Assembly: GCA_965214695.1 (NCBI GenBank)
Contig: OZ243967.1
Coordinates: 1,674,001-1,738,000, forward strand
Direction of reading: 5' to 3'
From: JAPOXR01 sp965214695
GTDB taxonomy: Bacteria > Pseudomonadota > Alphaproteobacteria > Rhodobacterales > Rhodobacteraceae
DNA: 64,000 nt
The position numbers and the translations under genes were made by a program. Shown here piece by piece: positions 9,089 through 17,734 of the stretch. Below the pieces are notes generated by a model that was not told where the DNA came from, made no database searches, and saw nothing but the letters and a program-made list of their open reading frames with translations. Numbering within the stretch: position 1 is the first letter of the stretch; each line of letters starts with the position of its first letter.

Positions 9089-9955
9089 CTAGGGTCTTGC
9101 TCCGCGCCGTACCAGTCTTTCGGGGTCGGTAACCCATTGCGACCAGGATCCGGGATACATGGCGGCGTCGATTCCGATCGTGGCCAGGGCCAGGACGGTA
9201 TGGGCTGCCGACATCCCCGCCCCGCAATAGACTCCGACAGGTCGGCTCCCGTCAATGCCATACCCCAGATACATCTCCCCGAGCGTTTCGCTGTCAGCGA
9301 AATTCCCGAAGTCGGTTACGTTGTCAGGAGCGGGGGCGTTGACAGCGCCGGGGATGTGACCGCGATTCGGATCCCCTCCGGCCCGGGCACCGCCGATGTA
9401 GTTCGGGCGGATCCTTGCATCAAGCAAGACCCCTTTACTGATGAAGAACTGCGCTTCGTCCGCTCCGAACTCGGGCATGTTTCCCGGTGTCAGATCTATT
9501 GAACTCGGAGGGGGACTCACTCTTTCCCGCGACACGGGAAGATCTGCCGCCAGCCACCCCAACAACCCGCCATCCAGGACTCGGACATCAGTGAGACCTG
9601 CCCATTTCAGCACCCACCATCCCCTCGCGGCTGTCAAGCTGCGGTTCCTGTCGTAGAGCACAACGGTCCGGCCATGTGACAACCCCCAGGAACGGGCCGC
9701 CCTTTGCAGACTGACAATGTCCGGCAACGGTCGGTCCCCGCTGGTCCCGGTCGCCCTGGCTGCAAAGTCGGAATAGGCCTCGGCATCGACGGCGCCCGGA
9801 AGCCACCGGCCGCACTGCGAATCCTTGCCTGTGTAAGGGCAAACGGATTGTACAGCCAGAATTGACGGCGGATTGTAACCCTGCATCATTTCCATGAGAT
9901 CGGCCGGCGCGACCAAGGTTCTTTTCCGCAGTTCCAACAATTCTTGCTTGCCCAT
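9089..9955 (-). CDS. Two-domain rhodanese-type sulfurtransferase
   Basis: 288 residues with tandem rhodanese domains. The inactive N-terminal half contains WLPGAVDAEAYSDFA and VVLYDRN; the catalytic C-terminal half contains LLDARIRPNYIGG, NRGHIPGAVNAPA and the active-site loop VYCGAGMSA, with Cys244 as the persulfide carrier. The loop differs from the CRKGVT of thiosulfate sulfurtransferase and resembles the C-G-S/A-G type of SseA-like enzymes. The ATG is only 20 bp from the first possible ATG of the divergent ATPase gene, so the two arms share a very short control region. With the C-S lyase downstream it hints at sulfur-containing substrates. Confidence 0.88.
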   Translation of the reverse strand: MGKQELLELRKRTLVAPADLMEMMQGYNPPSILAVQSVCPYTGKDSQCGRWLPGAVDAEAYSDFAARATGTSGDRPLPDIVSLQRAARSWGLSHGRTVVLYDRNRSLTAARGWWVLKWAGLTDVRVLDGGLLGWLAADLPVSRERVSPPPSSIDLTPGNMPEFGADEAQFFISKGVLLDARIRPNYIGGARAGGDPNRGHIPGAVNAPAPDNVTDFGNFADSETLGEMYLGYGIDGSRPVGVYCGAGMSAAHTVLALATIGIDAAMYPGSWSQWVTDPERLVRRGARP

Positions 9956-9975
9956 GGCGCGCCCTTGCCTTCATT

Positions 9976-11862
9976 ATGCCAAGTACCACCACAACGTGGA
10001 AATTGCCAATTGCATGCACTGAATCAGCTGCTACGTCGAATTCCGAAGGGGAACTCGGCAGGTTGAGTGTCCTCTCCGTAAGAAATCTGGTTGCTTCCTT
10101 TCGGCAAGCCGGTGGATGGAACACGGTTGTCGATGGTGTGAGTTTTGATATCGGGGTTGGCAACACAGTTGCCCTGGTCGGTGAATCCGGTTCAGGAAAG
10201 AGTGTTACCGCTTTGTCAATCATGGGACTGCTACCCCGGAAATCCACTCGTATCACGGGTCAGGCCTTCCTTGACGGAGCCGACCTGCTTCGCCTTTCCG
10301 ACAAGGAAATGGAACAGTTTCGCGGTAATCGGATAGCCATGATCTTTCAGGAGCCGATGACCAGCCTCAACCCGGTCTATTCCGTTGGCAGGCAAATTGC
10401 CGAATCGCTGGAACGGCACCAAGGAATGGCCAGGCGAAAGGCTTTGAGAGAAGCCGTCCGACTGATGGACAAGGTTCGGATTCCTGCCGCGGCCATGCGC
10501 GCACGCGAATACCCGCACGAAATGTCCGGTGGCATGTTGCAGCGCGTAATGATCGCGACCGCCCTTGCCTGCCGCCCGCGGCTGCTGATTGCGGATGAGC
10601 CAACAACAGCACTTGACGTAACGATCCAGGCCCAGATTCTTCAGCTCATCAAGGAACTTCAGGACGAGCAGGAAATGGGAGTCCTGTTCATTACCCACGA
10701 CATGGGCGTGGTCGCGGAAACCGCGGACAGGACAATTGTCATGTTCCGATCCAAGATGCTGGAACAGGGGAGCACGAGTGAAGTCTTTTCAAATCCCCAA
10801 ACGAACTATACGCGGACCTTGTTGGCAGCTGCCCCGCGCCTGGGCGAAATGGCGCACACATCTTCGCCTCACCCCTACAGCTTGCCTGGCTCTTCTTCGA
10901 AATCGAATTCTGTGCATCGACGCGACAGCGTGAATCGCCGGGCGCCTCCATTGCTGAGTGTCCAGAACCTGACAACACGGTTCGATATTCGCAAGGGCCT
11001 GATTGGGCGGGTCGTGGGGCGCATCCATGCTGTCGAAGACGTATCATTTGACGTGGCGCAAGGTGAAACACTGGCGCTGGTCGGAGAATCGGGTTGCGGA
11101 AAGTCAACCACGGGGCGTTCCATCCTCCGCCTGGTCGAGCCATGTGGCGGCAAGGTCGTCATGTCCGGACAGAATCTTGGCACGCTCTCCAACTCGGCCA
11201 TGAACCGGCAGCGACGGTCGATGCAAATGATCTTCCAGGATCCGTTCTCCAGCTTGAATCCCAGAATGCGGGTCGGTGCAGCGATCATGGAGCCAATGAT
11301 TTACCACGGGATTGCAACCCGCCGGGAGGCGGCAAAAAGGGTTTCTACCCTTCTGGAACAGGTCGGGCTGTTATCAGACATGGCCAAACTCTGGCCACAT
11401 GAGTTTTCCGGCGGCCAGCGTCAGCGTATTGCGATCGCGCGCACGCTGGCGCTCAATCCTGCCCTGATTGTCGCCGATGAATCCGTATCGGCGCTCGACG
11501 CGACCATCAAGGCCCAGGTTGTGAACCTGATGATGGAACTGCAGGAGAGACTTGGCCTTTCGTATCTGTTCATCTCGCACGACATGGCTGTCGTTGAGCG
11601 TGTCAGCCACCGGGTTGCGGTGATGCTGCTAGGTGAGATTGTAGAAATCGGCCCCCGCGATGCGGTCTTCAGTTCACCCCAACACCCCTATACCAGGCGC
11701 TTGTTGTCGTCGGTGCCAATACCAGACCCGGCGCGAAGGCTGCATCGACAGGATATCCCGCCGACCGAGCTGAAAAGTCCGATCCGGCCCCCCGGCTATG
11801 TGCCCCCGAAGCGTGACTACCAACAAGCCGGCCCGGGTCATCTTGTAATGGCCGGCAGCTAG
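9976..11862 (+). CDS. Fused two-domain oligopeptide-type ABC ATPase (DppD-DppF in one chain)
   Basis: 628 residues. First ATPase half: Walker A GESGSGKS (69-76), Q-loop FQEPMTSLNPVYSVG, signature MSGGMLQRVMIA, Walker B LLIADEPTTALDV. Second half: GESGCGKS, FQDPFSSLNPRMRVG, FSGGQRQRIAIA, ALIVADESVSALDA (Glu-Ser in place of Glu-Pro), and an oligopeptide-transporter C-terminal extension (HPYTRRLLSSVPIPDP). It would energise the DppB/C-like permeases encoded divergently. The first 29 residues look unlike the family; TTG at 10063 (LSVLSVRNLV) is a plausible true start and would widen the divergent intergenic region to about 110 bp. Confidence 0.93.
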   Translation: MPSTTTTWKLPIACTESAATSNSEGELGRLSVLSVRNLVASFRQAGGWNTVVDGVSFDIGVGNTVALVGESGSGKSVTALSIMGLLPRKSTRITGQAFLDGADLLRLSDKEMEQFRGNRIAMIFQEPMTSLNPVYSVGRQIAESLERHQGMARRKALREAVRLMDKVRIPAAAMRAREYPHEMSGGMLQRVMIATALACRPRLLIADEPTTALDVTIQAQILQLIKELQDEQEMGVLFITHDMGVVAETADRTIVMFRSKMLEQGSTSEVFSNPQTNYTRTLLAAAPRLGEMAHTSSPHPYSLPGSSSKSNSVHRRDSVNRRAPPLLSVQNLTTRFDIRKGLIGRVVGRIHAVEDVSFDVAQGETLALVGESGCGKSTTGRSILRLVEPCGGKVVMSGQNLGTLSNSAMNRQRRSMQMIFQDPFSSLNPRMRVGAAIMEPMIYHGIATRREAAKRVSTLLEQVGLLSDMAKLWPHEFSGGQRQRIAIARTLALNPALIVADESVSALDATIKAQVVNLMMELQERLGLSYLFISHDMAVVERVSHRVAVMLLGEIVEIGPRDAVFSSPQHPYTRRLLSSVPIPDPARRLHRQDIPPTELKSPIRPPGYVPPKRDYQQAGPGHLVMAGS

Positions 11863-11894
11863 CCTGCAATTGCTGCGCGTTCGAAGGACATTCC

Positions 11895-12560
11895 ATGAGA
11901 GAGATCTTCGTCCTCAATCCAAACGGATCGGCCCATGTGACAGCTTCCATCGACAGCTGCATTGAGCCGCTGCGCGCCGTCACACGGCACAGGATCACGT
12001 GCGACTACATTCCGACTGCGCCGGAAGGGATCGAGTCGGATGCCCACGTCGCAGATGTGGTGCCGATGGTTCTGGACCATACCCGGCGTTGCAGTGCAGA
12101 CGCCATTATTGTCGCCTGTTTTTCAGATCCCGGTGTGGAGGCAGCCAGAACCCTTGTTACTGTTCCGGTCATCGGGATCGCCGAGGCCGCTTACTATGCC
12201 GCCCTGCAGCTTGGCAGGCGTTTTGGAGTGATCTCCCTCGGCCCAACCTCGGTTTCGAGGCATGCACGCCATCTCGAGAAACTCAAGATCGCACGGCGAC
12301 TTGCCGGTGACAGGCCGGTGAACATGGGCGTATCGGAAGCAAGTTCCGACGGAGGCATCACACAGGCGGTCATTGAAACCGGGATGGTGCTGCGGGACCG
12401 GGATGGTGCGGACGTGGTCATACTCGGCTGCGCCGGAATGGGAAAGCAGCGCTACCGCCTTCAGGCCGTTCTTGGCTTGCCGGTGGTAGATCCGGTTCAG
12501 GCTGCCGTCGCAACTGCCGTGACACAGCTGGACATGGGTTATTTCGGAGAGGGTTGTTAG
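11895..12560 (+). CDS. Hydantoin racemase-like Asp/Glu racemase superfamily protein
   Basis: 221 residues, start REIFVLNPNGSAHVTASI, the usual opening of hydantoin racemases. The two catalytic cysteines of the superfamily are present: Cys75 in IIVACFSDPG and Cys179 in VVILGCAGM. The family epimerises C5 of 5-substituted hydantoins or racemises related compounds through two Cys acid/bases. It follows the ATPase by 32 bp and precedes the hydantoinase-like gene by 1 bp, as expected for a hydantoin-utilisation operon. Members also act on allantoin, so the exact substrate is open. Confidence 0.87.
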   Translation: MREIFVLNPNGSAHVTASIDSCIEPLRAVTRHRITCDYIPTAPEGIESDAHVADVVPMVLDHTRRCSADAIIVACFSDPGVEAARTLVTVPVIGIAEAAYYAALQLGRRFGVISLGPTSVSRHARHLEKLKIARRLAGDRPVNMGVSEASSDGGITQAVIETGMVLRDRDGADVVILGCAGMGKQRYRLQAVLGLPVVDPVQAAVATAVTQLDMGYFGEGC

Positions 12561-12561
12561 G

Positions 12562-13938
12562 ATGGATCTGGTTCTTTGCGGACAGATCATGGCTGGAGGC
12601 GATCTGATCGAGAATGGGTGGGTTGCCGTGAAGAACGGTCTTATTGCCGAAATCGGCTCTGGAAAGCCACCTGGCGCAACCGAGATTCATGACGCCGGTG
12701 ATGCCCTTGTTTTGCCGGGCATTGTCGATGGGCAAACCCATTCGTGCAGCTATAACGGGTTGAAGGGGCTGGGCGACACGACGCGGTCCGCGATAGCCGG
12801 CGGCGTAACAACTCTCGTGGACATGCCCTATGATAACCCATTGCCGCTGGACCGTGCGAGTCGGCTGAACGCCAAGATTGATGCAATCACGAAGTACGCT
12901 CACGCTGATGTGGCTCTGTACGGGACGGCAACGTCCGACATAGGCACGACAAACCTGGAAGCGTTGATCGATGGCGGTGTCGTTGGATTCAAGATTTCCT
13001 CTTTCGAAAGCAGTCCGACCAGATTCCCGCGGATTTCCTCTGACTTGAGGCTTGACCTGCTGGAAGCTCTGGCTGGCGGTGATCTCCCTCTTTGCCTGCA
13101 CAACGAAGACCAGGAAATCGTGCTTGCGCGGATTGAACGGGCGCGTGCCAATGGCCTGAACGGGATCGTTGCCCATTCGGAGAGCCGACCGCGCGCGGCC
13201 GAACTGGCTGCAACCGGCCATTTTCTTGCGCTCGGTCTGGCAACGGGAGCGCATGTGCATATCGTTCACCTGTCGACGGCTGCCGGACTTGATCTCGTGG
13301 AGAGCTTCTCTGGACTTGGGGCAAGGGCCACCGGCGAGCTCTGCGTTCACTATCTTTGGTTCGACCCGGCGAACGACGGAGAAGCCCTGGGTGCCAAAAT
13401 GAAGGTGAACCCGCCAATTCGGCCAAGTCAGATCGAACCGCTCTGGGAAGCGATCGAGTCCGGCAAGGTTGGCTTCATCTCGTCCGATCATTCCAGTTGG
13501 CCTATCGACAACAAGCTGACCGGATCCATCTTTGATGCAGGTGCCGGCATCCCTGGCGTTGAAACCTTGCTGCCTGCCTTTTTTACAAGCGCCGAGAGGC
13601 GCGGGCTTGATGCCGCACGGCTGGCGACGGAACAATTATGTGTGCGCCCTGCCTGTTTCTTTGGACTGGATGACCGGAAAGGCCGGATCGCTGTTGGGCT
13701 TGATGCTGACTTGATCGTTCTCGAGAAGGGGCTATTCGCGTGGGACGAGACCCTGGCCCATGACGGCTTGAACTGGAGCCCCTTTCACGGGCGGGAATTC
13801 TCCGTTCGCGTCGCACGATGCTATCTTCGCGGAGAACTTGGATGGGACGGCAAGGAGGTTCGCAGTCAACCCGGTGCCGGCCGGTATGTTCCACGCAGTA
13901 CAAAGGGCTGGTTCAAGCGGAGCCAAGTGGAGGCATGA
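12562..13938 (+). CDS. Hydantoinase/dihydroorotase-family amidohydrolase
   Basis: 458 residues of the cyclic amidohydrolase family, hydrolysing cyclic amides such as hydantoins, allantoin or dihydroorotate. Visible elements are LPGIVDGQTHS (54-61), AGGVTTLVDMPYDN, the carbamylated-lysine strand GVVGFKIS (Lys144), LHNEDQE (His180), HIVHLST, ELCVHYLWF and SSDHSSW (catalytic Asp). The first metal motif is D-G-Q-T-H instead of D-x-H-x-H, so one zinc-ligand His is Gln58. I believe this substitution recurs in a subgroup of dihydroorotase-like proteins and so is not necessarily inactivating. Adjacent to the racemase, it completes a likely two-step hydantoin pathway. Confidence 0.87.
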   Translation: MDLVLCGQIMAGGDLIENGWVAVKNGLIAEIGSGKPPGATEIHDAGDALVLPGIVDGQTHSCSYNGLKGLGDTTRSAIAGGVTTLVDMPYDNPLPLDRASRLNAKIDAITKYAHADVALYGTATSDIGTTNLEALIDGGVVGFKISSFESSPTRFPRISSDLRLDLLEALAGGDLPLCLHNEDQEIVLARIERARANGLNGIVAHSESRPRAAELAATGHFLALGLATGAHVHIVHLSTAAGLDLVESFSGLGARATGELCVHYLWFDPANDGEALGAKMKVNPPIRPSQIEPLWEAIESGKVGFISSDHSSWPIDNKLTGSIFDAGAGIPGVETLLPAFFTSAERRGLDAARLATEQLCVRPACFFGLDDRKGRIAVGLDADLIVLEKGLFAWDETLAHDGLNWSPFHGREFSVRVARCYLRGELGWDGKEVRSQPGAGRYVPRSTKGWFKRSQVEA

Positions 13939-14643
13939 CAATTTTCCGGGAATTGGTGAGATCCAGGGCTTCGCGGCAACTTCAATCACTTGATCCGGTT
14001 GAAATCGTGCTGTCGGTTGCACGGACTTGGCCCGTCAGGAGGATTCTTGCTGTGGACAACCGTGAATCGACCGGTTCTTGACGACCGGCGAGGCAATCCT
14101 GCCTGAACAAGGTAAAGAAAGGGCAGGCACCGGGCGCGTCATCAAACCGGCAGGCAGCCGCCTTGGCCAATTCCGGCCGCCGTGAAGCGCCTGTTCTTGC
14201 CCGGTGTGGGAGGTGTTGATCCTGCCCGCACGGCCAGTGCCGGACTTCAGTGTCTCACGCTCCCCAACGTAGGTTGCCGTTTTCCGATCCCGTGCCGCTT
14301 GACATCACGACCGGAGACGAAAGGGAACATCCGGACCGGGAAAGTGCGCAAATCGGTTCTGAACTGGAAGAGCGGCCATGCCCCCGGGCAACGGACGCGG
14401 ACAACAAACCAGCAGATCCGCGCAAGGTCTCCGCTTCTGCCCTGTGCTATCCCGCCTGCCCTTGCTATGCTGGAACCAGATTGCCTCCCTGAACGGCTGA
14501 AACAGCATTGGAAGGGGATCACAAGGTGGAGCGGGGGCTGGCCAACAAGATTGTCGTAGTACCATTTCCTGTTGGTCTGCGAGTAGTGTGACCCAATCAC
14601 GCGGCCATGTTGCTGTCGACATGATCCAAGGCGAATGGAATTG
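13939..14643. other. Intergenic region without a supported gene
   Basis: About 700 bases between the hydantoinase-like and PatB-like genes. Open frames present here have no family resemblance and no convincing ribosome-binding site. Around 14097-14131, CCTGCC and GGCAGG flank an A-rich loop, a weak terminator-like hairpin. The 3' part presumably carries the promoter of the PatB-like gene, but no clear -35/-10 pair was identified. Confidence 0.5.
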
Positions 14644-15822
14644 ATGACATTTGATTTCGAGACCGTAATCGAAAGACTTGGAACGGGAAGTTCCAAATGG
14701 TCTCGCTACGCACCTGATGTAACACCGATGTGGGTAGCGGATATGGATTTCTCCCCGGACCCCGGAATCATTGGGGCGATCAGGGAAAGACTCGACCATC
14801 CTATGCTGGGTTACGGAATTCCCACCGACGATCTCCGGGGCACGCTGGTGAAGGCGATGTTGCGCGACCATGGTTGGAGCATTGAACCGGATGCGCTGGT
14901 GTTCCTTCCCGGGGTGGAACCCGGTTTCAACATGGCTCTTCGTGCTTTACTGGCACCCGGCGACGGGGTCGTTCTGGAAACGCCGGTGTACAGGCCCTTG
15001 CTGGTCGCGCCGGAATTCTGGCAACTCCGACGGCTTGATGTTCCGCTCCAGCCCGATGACCAGGGTCGCTGGCGTTCGGACCCGGCTCAGATGGAGCGGG
15101 CCGCAGCCCGAGCAAAAGCGCTGCTGTTGTGCAATCCGCAAAACCCGACCGGGCGGGTGATGACCCGGGGTGAAATCGAGAGTCTTGCTGACACCTGTCT
15201 TCGAAACAACCTGGTCGTGATTTCCGATGAAATCCACTGCGGACTCACATTGGATGGCCGTGAACATGTTCCGATCGCGTCCTTGTCACCAGAAATTGAA
15301 AGAAGAACGATAACGCTGATGGCAGCAAGCAAGATCTGGAACATTGCGGGCCTCAAGGCCGCCTTCGCAATCGTTCCCGACGCCGAGATGCGTGCGCAGT
15401 TTGTCGCTGCCCGGTCCGGGATGGTCGACAGCGTGAACATATTGGGTCTCGTTGCCATGAAGTATGCTTACGCCAGCGGCGAGAAATGGCGGAGGGCCGT
15501 TACACTTCAACTTGCGAAGAACCGGGACTTGCTGCAGTCAATTGTCGGGCAAGTGATGCCCGAAGCCCGTATGTTCCCTTCAGAAGGCAGCTACCTTGGC
15601 TGGGCAGATTTCGGCCGGTATGAATTGTCGACCTCGCCCCACAAGTTCTTTCTCGAAAGCGCAAGGGTCGCGCTGAGTGACGGAGCGGAATTCGGCGCGG
15701 GATACGAAAACTGGGCGCGGATCAACTTCGGTTGTCCGCCAGCCATATTGCGGGATAGCCTCGACAGGATGGCAAAGGCCGTAGACAGGGTCAATCGGCA
15801 CAATGGTGGGAGTCAGCGATAA
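14644..15822 (+). CDS. PatB/MalY-type PLP-dependent C-S beta-lyase (class I/II aminotransferase fold)
   Basis: 392 residues from ATG 14644, chosen over 14635 because family members start M-x-FDF and the nearby AAGG lies only 3 bases from 14635. Family pattern: TGSSKWSRY, PMWVADMDF, ETPVYRPLL, LLCNPQNPTGRV (Asn167 contacts PLP), SDEIHCGL (Asp195 to the pyridine N) and AASKIWNIAGLK with the Schiff-base Lys230. The family cleaves cystathionine and other S-substituted cysteines to pyruvate, ammonia and a thiol. With the rhodanese it suggests sulfur amino-acid use; it is 705 bp from the hydantoinase and may be transcribed separately. Confidence 0.9.
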   Translation: MTFDFETVIERLGTGSSKWSRYAPDVTPMWVADMDFSPDPGIIGAIRERLDHPMLGYGIPTDDLRGTLVKAMLRDHGWSIEPDALVFLPGVEPGFNMALRALLAPGDGVVLETPVYRPLLVAPEFWQLRRLDVPLQPDDQGRWRSDPAQMERAAARAKALLLCNPQNPTGRVMTRGEIESLADTCLRNNLVVISDEIHCGLTLDGREHVPIASLSPEIERRTITLMAASKIWNIAGLKAAFAIVPDAEMRAQFVAARSGMVDSVNILGLVAMKYAYASGEKWRRAVTLQLAKNRDLLQSIVGQVMPEARMFPSEGSYLGWADFGRYELSTSPHKFFLESARVALSDGAEFGAGYENWARINFGCPPAILRDSLDRMAKAVDRVNRHNGGSQR

Positions 15823-16063
15823 TTCCCATTTCCACATCGAATTGACCATTGTGTTCGATCCGCCATGTGTCCGGATCGCCGGGTGCGGCGGAGGCGGGGC
15901 TCAGACCAGAAGGGTCGAACGACCTGACTCTACCCCTTGTCGTTCAACGCGCTGATTGGGAGTTGATAAACACGTCCACTTCTTGATTTTGCTAACCAAA
16001 CAGGGATCAAGAGCCTATGCCCAACGAAAGCGGAGCCCGGCACGGTCGACCCAGATATCTGGA
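15823..16063. other. Intergenic spacer upstream of the RES/Xre operon
   Basis: No gene seen. Just upstream of the RES/Xre promoter is a perfect 12-bp palindrome, CCAGATATCTGG (16051-16062). It abuts the -35 element and could be an operator for the antitoxin. Confidence 0.45.
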
Positions 16064-16092
16064 TTGACATCCCGTGAGATTCGCTATATATA
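16064..16092 (+). promoter_or_regulatory. Sigma70-type promoter of the RES/Xre operon
   Basis: A consensus -35 TTGACA (16064-16069), a 17-base spacer and a -10-like TATATA (16087-16092) lie 36 bp before the antitoxin ATG. It is the clearest promoter in the window. A 12-bp palindrome ends at 16062, immediately before the -35. Autorepression by the antitoxin is inferred from how such operons usually work. Confidence 0.65.
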
Positions 16093-16127
16093 CATTCAAA
16101 CTTTAAACTCACGTTCCGGACAAGATC

Positions 16128-16820
16128 ATGGCCGAGTTGCCGGAAACCACATCTGCGGTCGAGCTGACACCAGGCGAAGTCGAAGGGTTCTCTGCTCGAT
16201 TGCGAGAGAAAATCAAGACACGCAATATTTTGCGGGGCAAGCAGCAACGATTGCAACGATGGATTCTGATCGGCGCCGATTCCAAACAGGAAGCTGCGGT
16301 CATGCGGGCGACCGCAGCCATGGCTGGGCGGATCGTCGCGCAGCGCCGAAAGGAATTGACCGAACGCAATATTGAGGCGCTTGTCGACATTTATCTCCAA
16401 GGCGAGGAACGAGCCGAGGTTGATGGGGAACTCGAGCAGGACAATGCCGGGTTGCGCGCGCAGTACCTCCGCGAGGTGCCGACTTTCACTGCAGCCAATA
16501 TCCACAAGCTCATGCACGGCTCGCTGTTGAACAACCCTAGCGAACCGGCCTCTCGATGGAGACGTGAAAAAAGGGTCTTTGCGGTGCGCAACGGCCGCGC
16601 TCAGCTGTTTCCCTGCTTCCAATTCGCCGACGGCCATCCGCTGCCCGTCATCAAGCAGTTGTTAAAGCGCCTGCCCGCCGACATGACGCCGTGGCAGGTT
16701 GCGTTCTGGTTCCGGTCAGGCAATGGCTGGCTCGACGGAAGGTCACCCGAAGAAGCGCTCGGCGACGAGGACGGTGTCCTGAATGCAGCCGACCGCCTGC
16801 GAGATCCCGCCGTCGGGTAA
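16128..16820 (+). CDS. Xre/MbcA/ParS-type antitoxin of a RES toxin
   Basis: 230 residues. The C-terminal third carries the toxin-binding pattern of Xre/MbcA/ParS antitoxins: SRWRREKRVFAVRNGR, LFPCFQFADGHPLPVI, LLKRLPADMTPWQVAFWF and GWLDGRSPEEAL. The N-terminal two-thirds is longer than in compact antitoxins and has coiled-coil-like charged helices (about 60-115) before a likely HTH region (TFTAANIHKLMHGS). The RES toxin gene starts 2 bp after its stop. Expected role: bind and neutralise the NAD-degrading RES toxin and repress the operon. Confidence 0.82.
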   Translation: MAELPETTSAVELTPGEVEGFSARLREKIKTRNILRGKQQRLQRWILIGADSKQEAAVMRATAAMAGRIVAQRRKELTERNIEALVDIYLQGEERAEVDGELEQDNAGLRAQYLREVPTFTAANIHKLMHGSLLNNPSEPASRWRREKRVFAVRNGRAQLFPCFQFADGHPLPVIKQLLKRLPADMTPWQVAFWFRSGNGWLDGRSPEEALGDEDGVLNAADRLRDPAVG

Positions 16821-16822
16821 CG

Positions 16823-17458
16823 ATGGCGATCCGTAATCCGCCGTCCCCGCTCACGAACCCGCGATTTTCTGTCCTGTCCCGAGGTACTGAACTCCATCGA
16901 GTCCATCAAACGACCTTCAGGGCGGCGGAGTTCAACCCGGGTCGGGGCGGGCAGACACGTTTCGCCCCGTTCAACGACGCCAACGGATCACCCGTGTCCT
17001 CCCTCTATGCGAGCACCACGCTCCCTGCGGCAATTCATGAGACGATATTCCACGACGTTCCTGCAAATGCCAAAACAAAGTCGGTACGGCTCAACGAACT
17101 GTATATTCGGACGCATTCGGTGCTTTGCACAAACCGCACCCTGCGTCTTGTCGAACTGCGCAACGTAACCTTGGGCAACTGGGGTATTTCGCGGAGGGAA
17201 CTGATCACTTCGAGTCCAGTACTGTTTGGTCAGACCGTCCTTTGGGCCAAAGCTATCCATCGTGACATTCCGGACGCCGACGGTCTCGTCTGGACCTCCA
17301 ACCAGTGCGACCCCGACGACGCTTGCCTCTTCTTCGGCGATCGCGTCGTCGAGAACGACTTCACGGCAGTTCTCTCGCGCGACGGATCGACCGACAGGTC
17401 ATTCTTGAAGGACGTCAGAGCCGAAGGTCGGCTGCGGGGCATCACCCTGACAATCTGA
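16823..17458 (+). CDS. RES-domain toxin (NAD+ phosphorylase/ADP-ribosyltransferase-like)
   Basis: 211 residues from ATG 16823, chosen because it begins 2 bp after the antitoxin stop and because the open frame further upstream lies inside the antitoxin. RES hallmarks: GTELHRVHQ (conserved Arg), FNPGRGGQTRFAPF, YASTTLPAAIHETIFHDV (conserved Glu), then DADGLVWTSNQCDPDDACLFFGDRV (conserved Ser-Asn and aromatic). RES proteins such as MbcT and Res degrade cellular NAD+. Motifs look intact, so the toxin is probably active when freed. Confidence 0.85.
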   Translation: MAIRNPPSPLTNPRFSVLSRGTELHRVHQTTFRAAEFNPGRGGQTRFAPFNDANGSPVSSLYASTTLPAAIHETIFHDVPANAKTKSVRLNELYIRTHSVLCTNRTLRLVELRNVTLGNWGISRRELITSSPVLFGQTVLWAKAIHRDIPDADGLVWTSNQCDPDDACLFFGDRVVENDFTAVLSRDGSTDRSFLKDVRAEGRLRGITLTI

Positions 17459-17734
17459 ATACCACGGTATCTTGGCCACGACGCACCGCTCGACCGGCTT
17501 GGCCCGCACCGGCGACCCGTGCTCGATACCATAATCATTCCCGCGCGCAGGGTGCAGCCTGTCCACCTGTTTCAGCCATTGTGCGGGCGTTTTGCCGATG
17601 TCGCTCAAATCACTGTGGTGGCGGGCAGTGGTCACCGGGAGCGCAATCGTCATCGGCATCGGCTTTTCCTGCCCTTGGGCGGAGTCGTCTTGGCCTTGCG
17701 TGGTTGCCGGGCCGCCGTCGTGGCCGGCCCCCGG

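Noticed and set aside
14182..14559. Small gene in the 13.9-14.6 kb gap
   Set aside because: 125-residue frame with no ribosome-binding site, Arg/Pro/Cys-rich composition and no family pattern.
17459..17734. Small minus-strand gene (86 residues) after the RES toxin
   Set aside because: It overlaps the RES gene 3' end in antisense and shows no recognisable motif; treated as spacer.
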